The translations under genes were made by a program, and so were the position numbers. This document shows positions 20,949 through 30,652 of a stretch of 64,000 nucleotides of DNA, piece by piece. The notes beneath the pieces were generated by a model that had not been told where the DNA came from, did no database searches, and saw only the letters and a program-made list of their open reading frames with translations. Position 1 is the first letter of the stretch; each line of letters opens with the position of its first letter. Where the stretch lies: assembly GCF_013267835.1 (NCBI RefSeq), contig NZ_CP053939.1, positions 1,798,001-1,862,000 of the forward strand, in the 5' to 3' direction. The DNA comes from Neisseria mucosa. GTDB taxonomy: Bacteria; Pseudomonadota; Gammaproteobacteria; Burkholderiales; Neisseriaceae.

Positions 20949-21845
20949 TTAGTTTTTCCGTGCGGTAACAAACTCGGCCAGTTGGCGCAGGCGCAGGGCT
21001 TTGCCGCCGAATGGCTCGATCAGGGCAACGGCTTCTGCAATCAGCGTTTCTGCGTAAGTACGCGCGGCCTGCAGGCCCATCAGTTTGACGTAGGTCGGTT
21101 TGTCGTTGTCCGAGTCTTTGCCGGCGGTTTTGCCCAAGGTGGCGGTATCGGCTTCGCAGTCCAATACATCGTCGATCACTTGGAAAGCCAAGCCTAATTT
21201 GGCGGCGTAGCGGTCTAAGGTTTGGATTTGCGCCGGTGTTAAGTCCGGGCAGGAAAGTGCGCCTAAGGCCACGGCCGCGCGGATGAGTGCGCCGGTTTTG
21301 AGACTGTGCATCTGTTCCAATTCGGCCTGATTCATGGCTTTGCCGACATTGGCCAGGTCGATGGCTTGTCCGCCCGCCATGCCGAGGCTGCCGGATGCCT
21401 GGGCCAGCGTGGACAACATGGCAAGCTGACGTTCGGCAGGCAGGCCTGTCGGACGGCTCAGTACATCAAAGGCTTGGGTTTGCAGCGCATCGCCGACCAA
21501 AAGGGCGGTTGCTTCGTCGTATTGCACATGGCAGGTCGGTTTGCCGCGGCGCAGGCTGTCGTTGTCCATTGCCGGCATATCGTCGTGAACCAGCGAATAG
21601 ACGTGCACCATTTCGATGGCCGCCATCGCCTGCTCAACGGCATTTTGGTTTGCTTCGCCCAATTCGGACGCGGCAAGCACCAAGAGCGGGCGCAGCCGTT
21701 TGCCGCCGCCGAGGGTAACGTAACGCATGGCTTCGTGCAGCGTGTGCGGCACTTGGCTTTCATACGGCAAGAAATGCGCCAGCAGCAATTCAGTTTGCGC
21801 TTGGGCTTTTTGCTGCCATGTTTTGAGTTCATTCGCCGGGTTCAA
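20949..21845 (-). CDS. ispA: Farnesyl diphosphate synthase
   Basis: Condenses isopentenyl diphosphate with dimethylallyl and geranyl diphosphate to make farnesyl diphosphate. The 298-aa protein has [10 protein letters not shown], the first aspartate-rich motif DDMPAMD at residues 88-94, [20 protein letters not shown], and the second motif as QVIDDVLD. It overlaps xseB by 17 bp, the usual xseB-ispA pairing. Confidence 0.95.
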   Translation of the reverse strand: MNPANELKTWQQKAQAQTELLLAHFLPYESQVPHTLHEAMRYVTLGGGKRLRPLLVLAASELGEANQNAVEQAMAAIEMVHVYSLVHDDMPAMDNDSLRRGKPTCHVQYDEATALLVGDALQTQAFDVLSRPTGLPAERQLAMLSTLAQASGSLGMAGGQAIDLANVGKAMNQAELEQMHSLKTGALIRAAVALGALSCPDLTPAQIQTLDRYAAKLGLAFQVIDDVLDCEADTATLGKTAGKDSDNDKPTYVKLMGLQAARTYAETLIAEAVALIEPFGGKALRLRQLAEFVTARKN

Positions 21846-22056
21846 GGTTCAACTCCTTCAGTTCGCCGGCATCCAAGACTTGCAGTTTCTGCTCAACTTC
21901 CGCCAATTTGGTTTGGCAGTATCGGACCAATTCGTTGCCTTCCTGATAGGCGGCCAAAGCATCTTCCAGCGGCATTTCGCTGCTTTGCATGGCCTGGGTC
22001 AGGGTTTCGAGGCGGGATAAGGCTTCTTCAAAGGATTGGGGGGCGTTTTTTTTCAT
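21829..22056 (-). CDS. xseB: Exodeoxyribonuclease VII small subunit
   Basis: 75-aa helical subunit that joins XseA in the single-strand DNA exonuclease. The family pattern is plain: [44 protein letters not shown]. It precedes and overlaps ispA, as in many proteobacteria. Confidence 0.95.
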   Translation of the reverse strand: MKKNAPQSFEEALSRLETLTQAMQSSEMPLEDALAAYQEGNELVRYCQTKLAEVEQKLQVLDAGELKELNLEPGE

Positions 22057-22106
22057 GGTTTGAAATGATGGGCAGAAAAGGGGAATTGTAGCATTTTTAG
22101 ATGATT

Positions 22107-22170
22107 AAGGCCGTCTGAACAGGGATGAAAACGAAATCGAAGATTTCTGTTTCTTCGTTCAGACGGCCTT
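22107..22170 (-). terminator. DUS inverted repeat between the RNB gene and xseB
   Basis: 14-bp DUS stem around a 36-nt loop, just after the RNB exonuclease stop. Confidence 0.6.
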
Positions 22171-22191
22171 TTTTCAAACGGAATAACGTTA

Positions 22192-24048
22192 TCAGCCCGG
22201 TAAAACGGCTTTTTGATAGTTGAGTGCGATAAACTGCTTCTCGGCATCCAATTCAGTGATTTTGAACAATGCCTGCGATTTGGGCAGCGCGTCAAACGGA
22301 ATACCGGTCGCGCGCGTTACCAGCGGCAGCCCCTCAATGCGGACGAGGTCTTCTTTGAGGATGGTAGCCGTCAGCTCGCTCGTGCCTTGCTGTTGCAGAT
22401 AGACGAGGCTCCAGTAGGCTTCCATTTGGCGTTGGAAGTCGGCGTAGGCTGTATAGGCGGCATCAAAGTCGCGCAGCGCGGCGAAAAGCTCGGCATCGCT
22501 GTTTTGGTACAGCGGCTCGGCAGTGTCGTCGATCAGGCTGATCAGCTGCTTTTGGTTGATGTAGTCGGCGGCGCGGCGCAGCGGCGAGGTGAACCAGCCG
22601 TAATGCTGCACGCCCATGCCGATGTGCGGTTCGGATTTGGTGCTCATGCGCACTTTGCCTGCCGGTTGGACGCGGAAAAGGCCGGGCAGCTCGTTTTTGT
22701 CCAGCATTTGCGCCCAAGTGCTGTTGGCAAGAATCATCATCTCGCTGACCAGCGTATCGATGGGCGAACCGCGTTCGCGGCGGACGACGGATACGTTGCC
22801 TTCCTCATCTAATTCGATGCTGTAATCGTATTGCGGCGCGCGGTCGGGCTCGTATTTGCCGCGCGCTTTTTGCAGGGCGATGGCGAATTGATAGAACCAA
22901 ATCAGGTCTTGATGGTGGGCAAACATCATTTCGCCGGCTTCGTCCAAGCCGGTTTCGGCGTTGAAATGCGGTTCGATGGCTTGAATGCGCAGGTTTTCGG
23001 CGATGTTGACCGCTTCGATTTTGCAGGTTGGCTCGCCGACGTTGAACTCGCCGTCCACATCAAAATAAATGCTGACGGCAGGGCGGTACGCGCCCGCATC
23101 AAGGCTGAACGCGGCAATCCAGTTTTCGGGCAGCATGGTGATTTTGCCGCCGGGGAAATAAACCGTGCTCAAGCGTTCCATGATGTTTTTTGCCATTTTG
23201 TCGCCCGGTTTAACGGCAAGCGACGGCGCGGCAATGTGGATGCCGACGCGTTTCATGCCGTTGCCCAAGTCGGTCAGGCTCAAAGCGTCATCGACTTCGG
23301 TGGTTGATTCGTCGTCAATGGAAAAGGCGGTAACATCGGCCTTGGGCAGGTCGGGCATTTCAGGAAGCGGAAGATCGGGGAAACCTGTTCCTTTGGGGAA
23401 GTATTTGATTTCAAACCCGTCTTGCAGGTATTGGGGAATGGACGTAATGCCGCCTGTCTTTTTCGCCAGTTCGTAGGCAGAGATTTTCAGCGCGTCGGCG
23501 GCTTTGGTAAAGGCTTTATAGGTCAGCGACTGCTTGTCGGGCGCATGCAGGATGGTTTTCAAATCCGCCGCGATTTCAGACGGCATCTCGCCGCGTTTTA
23601 AGGCTTCCGCCCAAGCGTCAATTTGCGCGTCTTGTTGTTTTTTGCGTTCGATGGCGGCAAGCGCCTGTTTCAAAGTTTCTTCAGGCGCGGCTTTGAACAC
23701 GCCTTTGGCTTTTTTGTAGAAATACATCGGCGCGGCGTAAAGCGCAATCAAGGTCGCCGCCAGCTCGGTTTTGGTCGGTGCATGGCCGAAATATTCTTCG
23801 GCAATCGCCTCAGCGGTAAACTCCTCTTCGCCGCATACTTCCCACAATAAATCGGTGTCGATGTCCGCCGCCTGTGTCTGCGCGTTCTCCAAAAACGCCG
23901 CCATATCGCCGTCAAACTCGGCAAAGACATTATTTGCCTTCACTTTGGTGCGTTTGCCGTGTTGGGTATCGACTTGGTAGGTGGCGTCGTTTTTTTGGAC
24001 GATGGAGGCAACTTTGAATTGGCCGGACTCTTCGTAAAAGATATTCAT
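22192..24048 (-). CDS. RNB-domain (RNase II/R family) 3'-5' exoribonuclease
   Basis: 618-aa hydrolytic exoribonuclease. The RNB catalytic centre is FSIDDESTTEVDDALSL with its metal-binding aspartates; HIAAPSLAVKPGD and TSPLRRAADYINQKQL are conserved RNB blocks. The first 200 residues replace the usual double cold-shock domains with a helical region rich in Ala and Lys, and the C-terminus is short, so it resembles the compact RNase II-like group rather than RNase R. Confidence 0.88.
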   Translation of the reverse strand: MNIFYEESGQFKVASIVQKNDATYQVDTQHGKRTKVKANNVFAEFDGDMAAFLENAQTQAADIDTDLLWEVCGEEEFTAEAIAEEYFGHAPTKTELAATLIALYAAPMYFYKKAKGVFKAAPEETLKQALAAIERKKQQDAQIDAWAEALKRGEMPSEIAADLKTILHAPDKQSLTYKAFTKAADALKISAYELAKKTGGITSIPQYLQDGFEIKYFPKGTGFPDLPLPEMPDLPKADVTAFSIDDESTTEVDDALSLTDLGNGMKRVGIHIAAPSLAVKPGDKMAKNIMERLSTVYFPGGKITMLPENWIAAFSLDAGAYRPAVSIYFDVDGEFNVGEPTCKIEAVNIAENLRIQAIEPHFNAETGLDEAGEMMFAHHQDLIWFYQFAIALQKARGKYEPDRAPQYDYSIELDEEGNVSVVRRERGSPIDTLVSEMMILANSTWAQMLDKNELPGLFRVQPAGKVRMSTKSEPHIGMGVQHYGWFTSPLRRAADYINQKQLISLIDDTAEPLYQNSDAELFAALRDFDAAYTAYADFQRQMEAYWSLVYLQQQGTSELTATILKEDLVRIEGLPLVTRATGIPFDALPKSQALFKITELDAEKQFIALNYQKAVLPG

Positions 24049-24106
24049 TTTTTTAGGATTTTATGATTTGTAGGAAACGCGTGATTTTAGCAGATTTGCA
24101 CAAGAA

Positions 24107-24139
24107 AGGCCGTCTGAAAAACATACTTTCAGACGGCCT
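24107..24139. terminator. DUS inverted repeat
   Basis: 13-bp stem, placed just after the patatin gene (minus strand). Confidence 0.6.
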
Positions 24140-24156
24140 GTTCAAACGGCGGATGA

Positions 24157-25077
24157 TTAATACTGATATGCCGCCAGTTTGCGTTTGATTTCAGGCAGGG
24201 CAGTGCGTGCGGCCTGTTCGCCCAATTGGATGGCGCGTTGTTTTTGGTCGAAGCCGCCAATCGAGCCCAGCTCCAAAACCTGCGGTTTGATGACCACATT
24301 GGCTTGGCCCAATTCTTGGCGCAAGGCGGTTTGGCTCATCACGTTGATGGTTTGGTCAAGATAGGAGAACATGCCTTGGCTGACGTTTTTGGCCGGACGG
24401 GCGGAAATATCGACGGCAATGATGAAGTTTGCCCCCAGTTTTTTCGCCGCGCTGACCGGTACGGGCTGCGACAGGCCGCCGTCCACATATTTGCGGCTGC
24501 CGATAACGACTGGTTGGAACACGTTCGGAATCGAAGCAGAAGCGCGGACGGCCTGTCCGGCATTGCCTACGTTGAACACCACCGGTTTGCCGCTTTCAAA
24601 ATCGGTTGCAACGGCGGCAAATTTGATGGGGAACTGCTGCATCGGGCGGTTGCCGACTTTACGGTTGATGTAGTTTTGCAGTTTTTCGCCTTTGATGAAG
24701 CCGCTGGTGGACAAGGTCAAATCCACCAAATCGGTTTTACCCAAAATTTCCGCTTCCAATTCGAGGCGGTCGGGCGACATTCCCGAAGCGTACATACTGC
24801 CGACAATCGAGCCTGCGGATGTGCCGGTAACGATTTTGATCGGAATATTGTTTTCTTTCAAAACCTTAATAATCCCGATATGGGCAAAGCCTTTGGATGC
24901 GCCGCCGCCCAAAGCCAGCGCAACCGTGGCTTTCGGTTTAGGTGCAGTATGCGAAACCGTATTTTGACCCTGCGCAGAAGGTTTGGATTGCGGCGCGTTG
25001 CCGCTCGGACAGGCAGCCAATACCAAGACGGACGAAGCGGCTAAAAACGTTTTGAATGTGGAAAAAAGTTTATTCAT
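24157..25077 (-). CDS. Patatin-like phospholipase lipoprotein
   Basis: 306-aa lipoprotein: signal peptide with lipobox LAAC at about residue 23 and a Pro/Gln/Ser-rich linker. The patatin domain follows: GGGASKGFAHIG (oxyanion hole), nucleophile GTSAG (GXSXG), and the catalytic Asp of VDGGLSQPVP. Similar to RssA-type proteins. Expected to act on phospholipids in the envelope; substrate not known. A degenerate single uptake sequence lies just upstream. Confidence 0.9.
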   Translation of the reverse strand: MNKLFSTFKTFLAASSVLVLAACPSGNAPQSKPSAQGQNTVSHTAPKPKATVALALGGGASKGFAHIGIIKVLKENNIPIKIVTGTSAGSIVGSMYASGMSPDRLELEAEILGKTDLVDLTLSTSGFIKGEKLQNYINRKVGNRPMQQFPIKFAAVATDFESGKPVVFNVGNAGQAVRASASIPNVFQPVVIGSRKYVDGGLSQPVPVSAAKKLGANFIIAVDISARPAKNVSQGMFSYLDQTINVMSQTALRQELGQANVVIKPQVLELGSIGGFDQKQRAIQLGEQAARTALPEIKRKLAAYQY

Positions 25078-25131
25078 GTTCAGACAGCCTTTAATATGTC
25101 GAAAGGGTTATTTTACTCTGAAATTAAGTCG

Positions 25132-25166
25132 AAAGGCCGTCTGAAATTAGGATTCAGACGGCCTTT
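25132..25166 (-). terminator. DUS inverted-repeat terminator
   Basis: 14-bp stem, 10 bp after the DUF533 gene on the minus strand. Confidence 0.7.
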
Positions 25167-25176
25167 TAAATCCGGC

Positions 25177-25794
25177 TTAAGCCAATTCGAGCTGTTTTTC
25201 CAAACTTTCGACCAGTTGGTCGTCCAAATTCAAAGCTTGGGACAAACGGCTCAGGAACACGATTTCCTTGCGCGACAAGTCCGCGCAGACCAATCGGGCC
25301 GCCAGATAAGTTTCGGCTGCCAAAGCCTCGTCATTGCCGACCGAAGCGGCAATTTGCTCGATGGAGGCCGGTTGCGCATATTCCGCCTGCAGCCATGCCG
25401 CCGTTTCCGCATCGCTGCCGCTTTCACGCTCAATGGCCGCGCGTTCCGCATCGTCAATCAGGCCGTCTGAAGCCGCCGCCGCAATCATCGTTTGCAAAAT
25501 CACACGGCTGTGGTTTTCACCAATCAGGCCGGCAGGTTGGAACACACTTTGCGGCAATTCGTCCTGCTGCTGGTTTTGTTTCCAGTTTTGATAGCCTTTA
25601 TAAGCCAGAAAACCCAAAGCGGCGACCGAGCCGGCCTTGACCAGCTTCTTTGCGTTTTTCTTTTTCAACAGCATCGATGCCAAAGCACCCGTCAGCGCGC
25701 CGCCGCCGAAAGAATTGAGCGGGCTGTCCGCCACCGCTTTGCCGCCTTTTTGAGCCGCACCCAAAACCTGATTGAGCAACTGACTGAAATCCAT
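25177..25794 (-). CDS. DUF533 (TerB-like) membrane-associated protein
   Basis: 205 aa from the ATG at 25794, preceded by AGGAG at 7-8 bp; the longer frame upstream reads through a DUS and is rejected. A Gly/Ala-rich hydrophobic segment (GGALTGALASMLL ... VAALGFLAYKGY) near residues 28-68 may insert in the membrane; the C-terminal half (ARLVCADLSRKEIVFLSRLSQALNL) matches the helical TerB-like fold of DUF533 (E. coli YebE). Function unknown. Confidence 0.8.
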   Translation of the reverse strand: MDFSQLLNQVLGAAQKGGKAVADSPLNSFGGGALTGALASMLLKKKNAKKLVKAGSVAALGFLAYKGYQNWKQNQQQDELPQSVFQPAGLIGENHSRVILQTMIAAAASDGLIDDAERAAIERESGSDAETAAWLQAEYAQPASIEQIAASVGNDEALAAETYLAARLVCADLSRKEIVFLSRLSQALNLDDQLVESLEKQLELA

Positions 25795-25945
25795 AAAAAA
25801 ATCTCCTGAAAACCAATACATTGCAAATATAGAGTAGAAACACCCAAAAACCAAGCCAAAGAAAGTTAAAAGGTGCAAACAAGTTTTCAGACGGCCATAG
25901 CCGACTTTCGGTACAATCACACCATTCCAAACAATAAACCCCATC

Positions 25946-26812
25946 ATGACCGATACCGCCCAAATCATTACCAGCTATGGCCGCCGCTATATTGTCCGCA
26001 CCCCCGACGGCCAAACATATGACGCCACCACCCGCAAAAAACGCGTCGATTTCGCCTGCGGCGACCAAGTCCGCATCAGCCCCATCAACGGCGAACAAGT
26101 CGTGATTGAAGACTACCTCCCGCGCGAAAGCCTGCTCTACCGCCAAGACGCATGGAAAACCAAACTGATTGCCGCCAACGTTACCCAACTGCTCATCGTA
26201 ACCGCCGCCAGCCCCTCACCCAGCGAAGCCCTGTTGCAACGCGCCCTCCTCGCAGCCGAAGCGGCCGGCATTAATGCCGTCATCGTCCTCAATAAAGCCG
26301 ACCTTCCCGAAACCGCCCAATGGCGCGAGAAACTCAAATTCTACGAAACCCTCGGCTACCCCGTAGTCGAAACCAACGCATTGGAAAACGCCGACATCCT
26401 GCGTCCCATTTTAGAAGGGCAAACCAACATCCTGCTCGGACAAAGCGGCATGGGCAAATCCACCCTGACCAACGCCCTACTCGGCAACCAAGCCGCCCGA
26501 ACCGGCGACATTTCCACCGCGCTCGACTCCGGCAAACACACCACCACCCACGCCCAACTCTACGATTTAAACGCAGAAACCCGACTCATCGACTCCCCCG
26601 GCCTGCAAGAATTCGGCCTGCACCATCTCCAAGCTGCCGATTTATTACAATACTTCCCTGACCTGCGCCACCTTATCGGTCAGTGCCGTTTCCACAACTG
26701 CACCCACCGCGCCGAACCCGGCTGCGCCGTCAAAGCCGCTGCCGAATCAGGTGAAGCCAAACCCGAGCGCATCGAATTTCTGCAACGCGTTACCGATGAA
26801 TTGTTGAGATAA
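25946..26812 (+). CDS. rsgA: Ribosome small-subunit biogenesis GTPase RsgA
   Basis: Circularly permuted GTPase that helps mature the 30S subunit. In order: N-terminal OB fold, G4 NKAD, G1 GQSGMGKSTLTNALL, G3 DSPGLQEFGL, then a zinc-binding tail CRFHNCTHRAEPGC. The 288-aa length is typical. Strongly C-rich on the coding strand, unlike its neighbours. Confidence 0.96.
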   Translation: MTDTAQIITSYGRRYIVRTPDGQTYDATTRKKRVDFACGDQVRISPINGEQVVIEDYLPRESLLYRQDAWKTKLIAANVTQLLIVTAASPSPSEALLQRALLAAEAAGINAVIVLNKADLPETAQWREKLKFYETLGYPVVETNALENADILRPILEGQTNILLGQSGMGKSTLTNALLGNQAARTGDISTALDSGKHTTTHAQLYDLNAETRLIDSPGLQEFGLHHLQAADLLQYFPDLRHLIGQCRFHNCTHRAEPGCAVKAAAESGEAKPERIEFLQRVTDELLR

Positions 26813-26845
26813 AGATTGAACGGAAACTAAGCGTTTGGATAAATA

Positions 26846-26878
26846 AAAAGGCCGTCTGAAATTTTCAGACGGCCTTTT
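26846..26878 (+). terminator. DUS inverted-repeat terminator of rsgA
   Basis: AAAA and TTTT flank two nearly touching uptake sequences, giving a strong hairpin 34 bp past the stop. Confidence 0.75.
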
Positions 26879-26921
26879 GTTGAAGTATAACCAAATTTAC
26901 CTTTCAACCAGTATCGGTACC

Positions 26922-27116
26922 TTAGCGGGAAAGAGACGGTGCTTTTCGTGGCGGATTGATCATGAGAAGCACGGCTTCTTCAATTTGTTTGTCCTCCCGA
27001 TCATGGAGCTCTACCGGAAACTTCAGACGCAATACTGTAATAATAGCGCCAACCGATAAGCCTGCATCATTAAGCAACTCAATTTCTTTAAGTACCGGTG
27101 CGGAAAGGTTTAACAT
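26922..27116 (-). CDS. Small protein of 64 aa
   Basis: Supported by a strong ribosome site (AAGGAG, 6 bp spacing) and by codon use like its neighbours. The product MLNLSAPVLKEIELL... is amphipathic and acidic with a central hydrophobic stretch (GLSVGAIITVLRLKFPVEL) and a Pro/Arg tail. It lies 27 bp downstream of metG on the same strand and may be cotranscribed. No family recognised. Confidence 0.65.
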   Translation of the reverse strand: MLNLSAPVLKEIELLNDAGLSVGAIITVLRLKFPVELHDREDKQIEEAVLLMINPPRKAPSLSR

Positions 27117-27143
27117 GGTTTCTCCTTATGGTTTGGCTAAGGC

Positions 27144-29201
27144 TTAGCCCACTTTATCCCCGGGCTGCGCGCCGACATCGACATCGAGGAGCTTCAGTTT
27201 GCCCTCGGCGGTGGCGGCACTCAAAATCATGCCTTCGGATACGCCGAATTTTGCCATTTTGCGCGGGGCGAAGTTGGCGACGGCGATGACCATGCGGCCG
27301 TTCAATTCGGCGGGGTTGGGATAAGACGCGGCGATGCCGGAGAAGATGATGCGTTTTTCAAAACCGAAATCGAGGTCGAATTTTAAGAGTTTGGTGCTGC
27401 CTTCGACGGCTTCGCAGTTCAATACTTTGGCGACGCGCATGTCGATTTTCATGAAATCGTCGAAGCTCGCTTGTTCGGCGACTTTTTCGTATTTGCTCTC
27501 TTCGGCGGCAGGCGCGGCTGTGGCGGTGATGCTTTGTTTGTTGGCTTCGATTAAATCGTCCACTTGTTTTTGCTCCACTCGTTGCATTAAATGTTCGTAC
27601 TTGTTGATGGCGTGTTCGCCTAAGGTTTCGCGTGTATTTGCCCAAGTGATGGCTTCCAAATTTAGGAATTTGGCGGCGTTTTCGGCCACTTTCGGCAATA
27701 CGGGGGCGAGGTAGGCGGTCAACATGGTAAAGGCGTTGATGAGCTCGCTGCATACTTCGTGCAGGCGTTCGTCTTGGCCTTCTTGTTTGGCCAGTTCCCA
27801 AGGTTTGTTGGCATCAACGTATTCGTTGACAATGTCTGCCAAGGCCATGATGTCGCGCAGGGCTTTGGCGTATTCACGGCTTTCGTAGCATTCAGCAATG
27901 GCTTCGCTTTGCGCAGTCAGTTTTGCCAGCAATTCGCTGTCGGCAACGTCTTTCAGACGGCCTTCAAAGCGTTTGGCGATGAAACCTGATGCGCGGGCGG
28001 CGATGTTGACGTATTTGCCGACGAGGTCGCTGTTGACGCGGCTGATAAAGTCCTGCAGGTTCAAATCGATGTCTTCGATTTTGCTGTTGAGTTTGGCGGC
28101 AATGTAGTAGCGCATCCACTCGGGGTTCAGGCCTTGTTCCAGATAGGATTTGGCGGTGATGAAGGTGCCGCGCGATTTGGACATTTTTTGCCCGTCCACG
28201 GTCAGGAAGCCGTGTGCGTACACGCCGGTCGGGGCGCGGTGGCCGGAGAAATGCAGCATGGCGGGCCAGAACAGGGCGTGGAAATAGAGGATGTCTTTGC
28301 CGATGAAGTGGTACATCTCGGTTTGACTGTCGGCTTTGAAGTATTCGTCGAAATCGATGCCGATGCGGTCGCACAGGTTTTTAAACGACGCCATGTAGCC
28401 GACGGGCGCGTCCAGCCAGACGTAGAAGTATTTGCCCGGCGCGTCGGGGATTTCAAAACCGAAATACGGCGCGTCGCGGGAAATGTCCCAGTCGGACAGG
28501 GTGGTTTCTTCGCCTTCGCCCAGCCATTCTTTCATTTTGTTGAGGGCTTCGGCTTGCAGATGGGGCTTGCCGTCGTGCGGGTTGTTGCCGGAAGTCCAGG
28601 CTTTGAGGAAGTCGGCGCATTCGCCCAGTTTGAAAAAGAAGTGTTCGGATTCGCGCAATTCGGGTTTGGCACCGGAAACGGCAGAATACGGGTTGATCAG
28701 TTCGGTCGGGGAATAGGTCGTGCCGCAGACTTCGCAGTTGTCGCCGTATTGGTCTTGGGCGTGGCATTTGGGGCATTCGCCTTTGACGAAGCGGTCGGGC
28801 AGGAACATTTGTTTTTCGGGGTCAAAAAGCTGCTTGATGACGCGGCTCTCAATCTTGCCGTTGGCTTTCAGCGCGCGGTAAATTTGTTCGGAAAACTGTT
28901 TGTTTTCAGGAGAATGGGTGCTGTAATAATTGTCGTAGCCGATGAAAAAACCGGTAAAGTCGGCGAGGTGCTCTTCGCGCACTTTGGCAATCATGTCTTC
29001 GGGCGCGATACCTTGTTTTTGCGCGGCAAGCATTACAGGCGTGCCGTGGGTGTCATCGGCGCAGCAGTAGTAGCATTCGTGGCCGCGCAGTTTTTGGAAG
29101 CGTACCCAAACATCGGTTTGGATGTGTTCGACCATGTGGCCGAGGTGGATGCTGCCGTTGGCATAGGGCAGCGCGGAGGTAACGAGGATTTTGCGTGTCA
29201 T
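27144..29201 (-). CDS. metG: Methionyl-tRNA synthetase
   Basis: Charges tRNA-Met. The 685-aa protein is the long dimeric form: class I signature HLGHMVEH near residue 20, a four-Cys zinc knuckle [26 protein letters not shown], and a C-terminal tRNA-binding (Arc1p-like) domain ([18 protein letters not shown] ... [10 protein letters not shown]). Clear single start. Confidence 0.97.
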   Translation of the reverse strand: MTRKILVTSALPYANGSIHLGHMVEHIQTDVWVRFQKLRGHECYYCCADDTHGTPVMLAAQKQGIAPEDMIAKVREEHLADFTGFFIGYDNYYSTHSPENKQFSEQIYRALKANGKIESRVIKQLFDPEKQMFLPDRFVKGECPKCHAQDQYGDNCEVCGTTYSPTELINPYSAVSGAKPELRESEHFFFKLGECADFLKAWTSGNNPHDGKPHLQAEALNKMKEWLGEGEETTLSDWDISRDAPYFGFEIPDAPGKYFYVWLDAPVGYMASFKNLCDRIGIDFDEYFKADSQTEMYHFIGKDILYFHALFWPAMLHFSGHRAPTGVYAHGFLTVDGQKMSKSRGTFITAKSYLEQGLNPEWMRYYIAAKLNSKIEDIDLNLQDFISRVNSDLVGKYVNIAARASGFIAKRFEGRLKDVADSELLAKLTAQSEAIAECYESREYAKALRDIMALADIVNEYVDANKPWELAKQEGQDERLHEVCSELINAFTMLTAYLAPVLPKVAENAAKFLNLEAITWANTRETLGEHAINKYEHLMQRVEQKQVDDLIEANKQSITATAAPAAEESKYEKVAEQASFDDFMKIDMRVAKVLNCEAVEGSTKLLKFDLDFGFEKRIIFSGIAASYPNPAELNGRMVIAVANFAPRKMAKFGVSEGMILSAATAEGKLKLLDVDVGAQPGDKVG

Positions 29202-29262
29202 GGTTTATGCTTGGGAAAACAATGGATAAAGATGTTGGGAATTATACCGCAAAACAATACGC

Positions 29263-29306
29263 AAAGGCCGTCTGAAACCCGATTGCCGGTGTTTCAGACG
29301 GCCTTT
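29263..29306 (-). terminator. DUS inverted repeat between the lipase effector and metG
   Basis: 16-bp stem (AAAGGCCGTCTGAAAC) 24 bp after the effector stop codon on the minus strand. Confidence 0.65.
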
Positions 29307-29329
29307 TGAGACGTTATAGAAAGGTTTTG

Positions 29330-30652
29330 TTACACGATACTCATTCCACGCGATTGAGATTGCACTAATTGTTTCTGTTGCTCTTCATATTCAGAGAGTT
29401 GTGCCGTTTGCTGGATTTGATTAAAACTCTTTTCCACGGGAATAGATGCAGATAGTCCTATATCCATAGAAGCAAGATTTAATGTAGGATTTCGGTTCCC
29501 GATTAGATACTGGTCGTTTTTTACACTAAATAAAGTAAGATCAGTTATATTTTTTGACTGAGCCAAGGCGGTAAGTGCCATAGCGGAATTTTGTAGTTTT
29601 CCCTCATCAATAGACAGGTTGTTTGTCTTATGATAAGTCGTTAGGTGTGCCATTGCAGTATTGAAGAGTTTTTGGGTTTCGGGCGAAATGTTTTGTAGTT
29701 TTGTAGCATTTATTTGCGGATCTAAAAAGGCGTATTGAGGACGATCCTGTTGTTCATATGGATTTGAATACTGGGGTTGGTTTTCTGCAATAAATTTATC
29801 AGCCCAGTTAATATATTTTTCAAATGCTTGTGGTGATTGACGAATTTTTTCTTTTACTAGATTATTAAATCTGCTTAGCATAGCCATATTTTTTTCAGCC
29901 AGTTGATGAGCTGGAGAATGTGGAGATAAAACAGATAATCCCTTTTCAGGGGTAAAATTGTTTATAGCATGAGATGAGTAAAGATTCCACTTGTTAGCCA
30001 AAAAGTTGTCATCCGAAGTATCTTGTGTGGCAAAACCACCTTTACGCAGATTATCTACTTCGTTTTTTGTAGTATACAAAATACTTCTGCCTAAATGATT
30101 GCTTGCAGATGAGACATAGTCTCCACCCATGCGGTGATTGATGATTAATCTGTCTGCTAAAGGGTTAATTGGGAGAGCTTCTTTCAAGCCTGCTGCTCCA
30201 AAGGCATTGAAAGTTTCGGTACGGTGGCTATAACGATTACCACATAGCTGGGCAAGTGCTCCTCCTAGTGAATGGCCGGTTTGGTAGATTGTTGCTCCGT
30301 TATGTTTTGCCATTGCATTTGCTACTTCAGTTAACGCTCTAGCATCGTTGTACTGAGGATTGGTATGGCTTTTAACCATACGCATATCGGCTTCTCGGTC
30401 TTGGCGTGTTTCAAACTCCGTACCTCTGTGGACGACTACTAACTCGTTGGTGTCTAAGCGACGGTAAATGGCACCAAAATAACCATTTTTGGGATTGTCG
30501 CTGATTCTTTCAACAGCATATTTAATACCGTTTAAAGTTATTTCTTTATTTTTTTCGTTATCAAAAACCAGTTTTTTTTCGCCGTTTTCATCTTTCTTCC
30601 CATAAATGTGATCAGACAGCAGGGCAAAATCCTGACTATTCAATGCTCTCAT
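29330..30652 (-). CDS. Putative secreted lipase toxin with an XVIPCD-like C-terminal domain
   Basis: 440 aa, no signal peptide, AT-rich. The first 250 residues resemble class 3 lipases: VVVHRGTEF at 73-81 and the nucleophile elbow GHSLGG at 126-131 (Ser128). Residues about 323-440 form a domain shared (about 58% identity, ungapped) with the product at 40761-41711; its pattern of LQNSAMALTAL, TDLTLFSVKNDQYLIG, NRNP, SMD and IPVEKS then a Gln-rich tail resembles the XVIPCD tag that sends effectors to the VirD4 coupling protein of antibacterial type IV systems. Its start overlaps the stop of the lipoprotein gene upstream (ATGA). Likely an antibacterial phospholipase; inference. Confidence 0.75.
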   Translation of the reverse strand: MRALNSQDFALLSDHIYGKKDENGEKKLVFDNEKNKEITLNGIKYAVERISDNPKNGYFGAIYRRLDTNELVVVHRGTEFETRQDREADMRMVKSHTNPQYNDARALTEVANAMAKHNGATIYQTGHSLGGALAQLCGNRYSHRTETFNAFGAAGLKEALPINPLADRLIINHRMGGDYVSSASNHLGRSILYTTKNEVDNLRKGGFATQDTSDDNFLANKWNLYSSHAINNFTPEKGLSVLSPHSPAHQLAEKNMAMLSRFNNLVKEKIRQSPQAFEKYINWADKFIAENQPQYSNPYEQQDRPQYAFLDPQINATKLQNISPETQKLFNTAMAHLTTYHKTNNLSIDEGKLQNSAMALTALAQSKNITDLTLFSVKNDQYLIGNRNPTLNLASMDIGLSASIPVEKSFNQIQQTAQLSEYEEQQKQLVQSQSRGMSIV

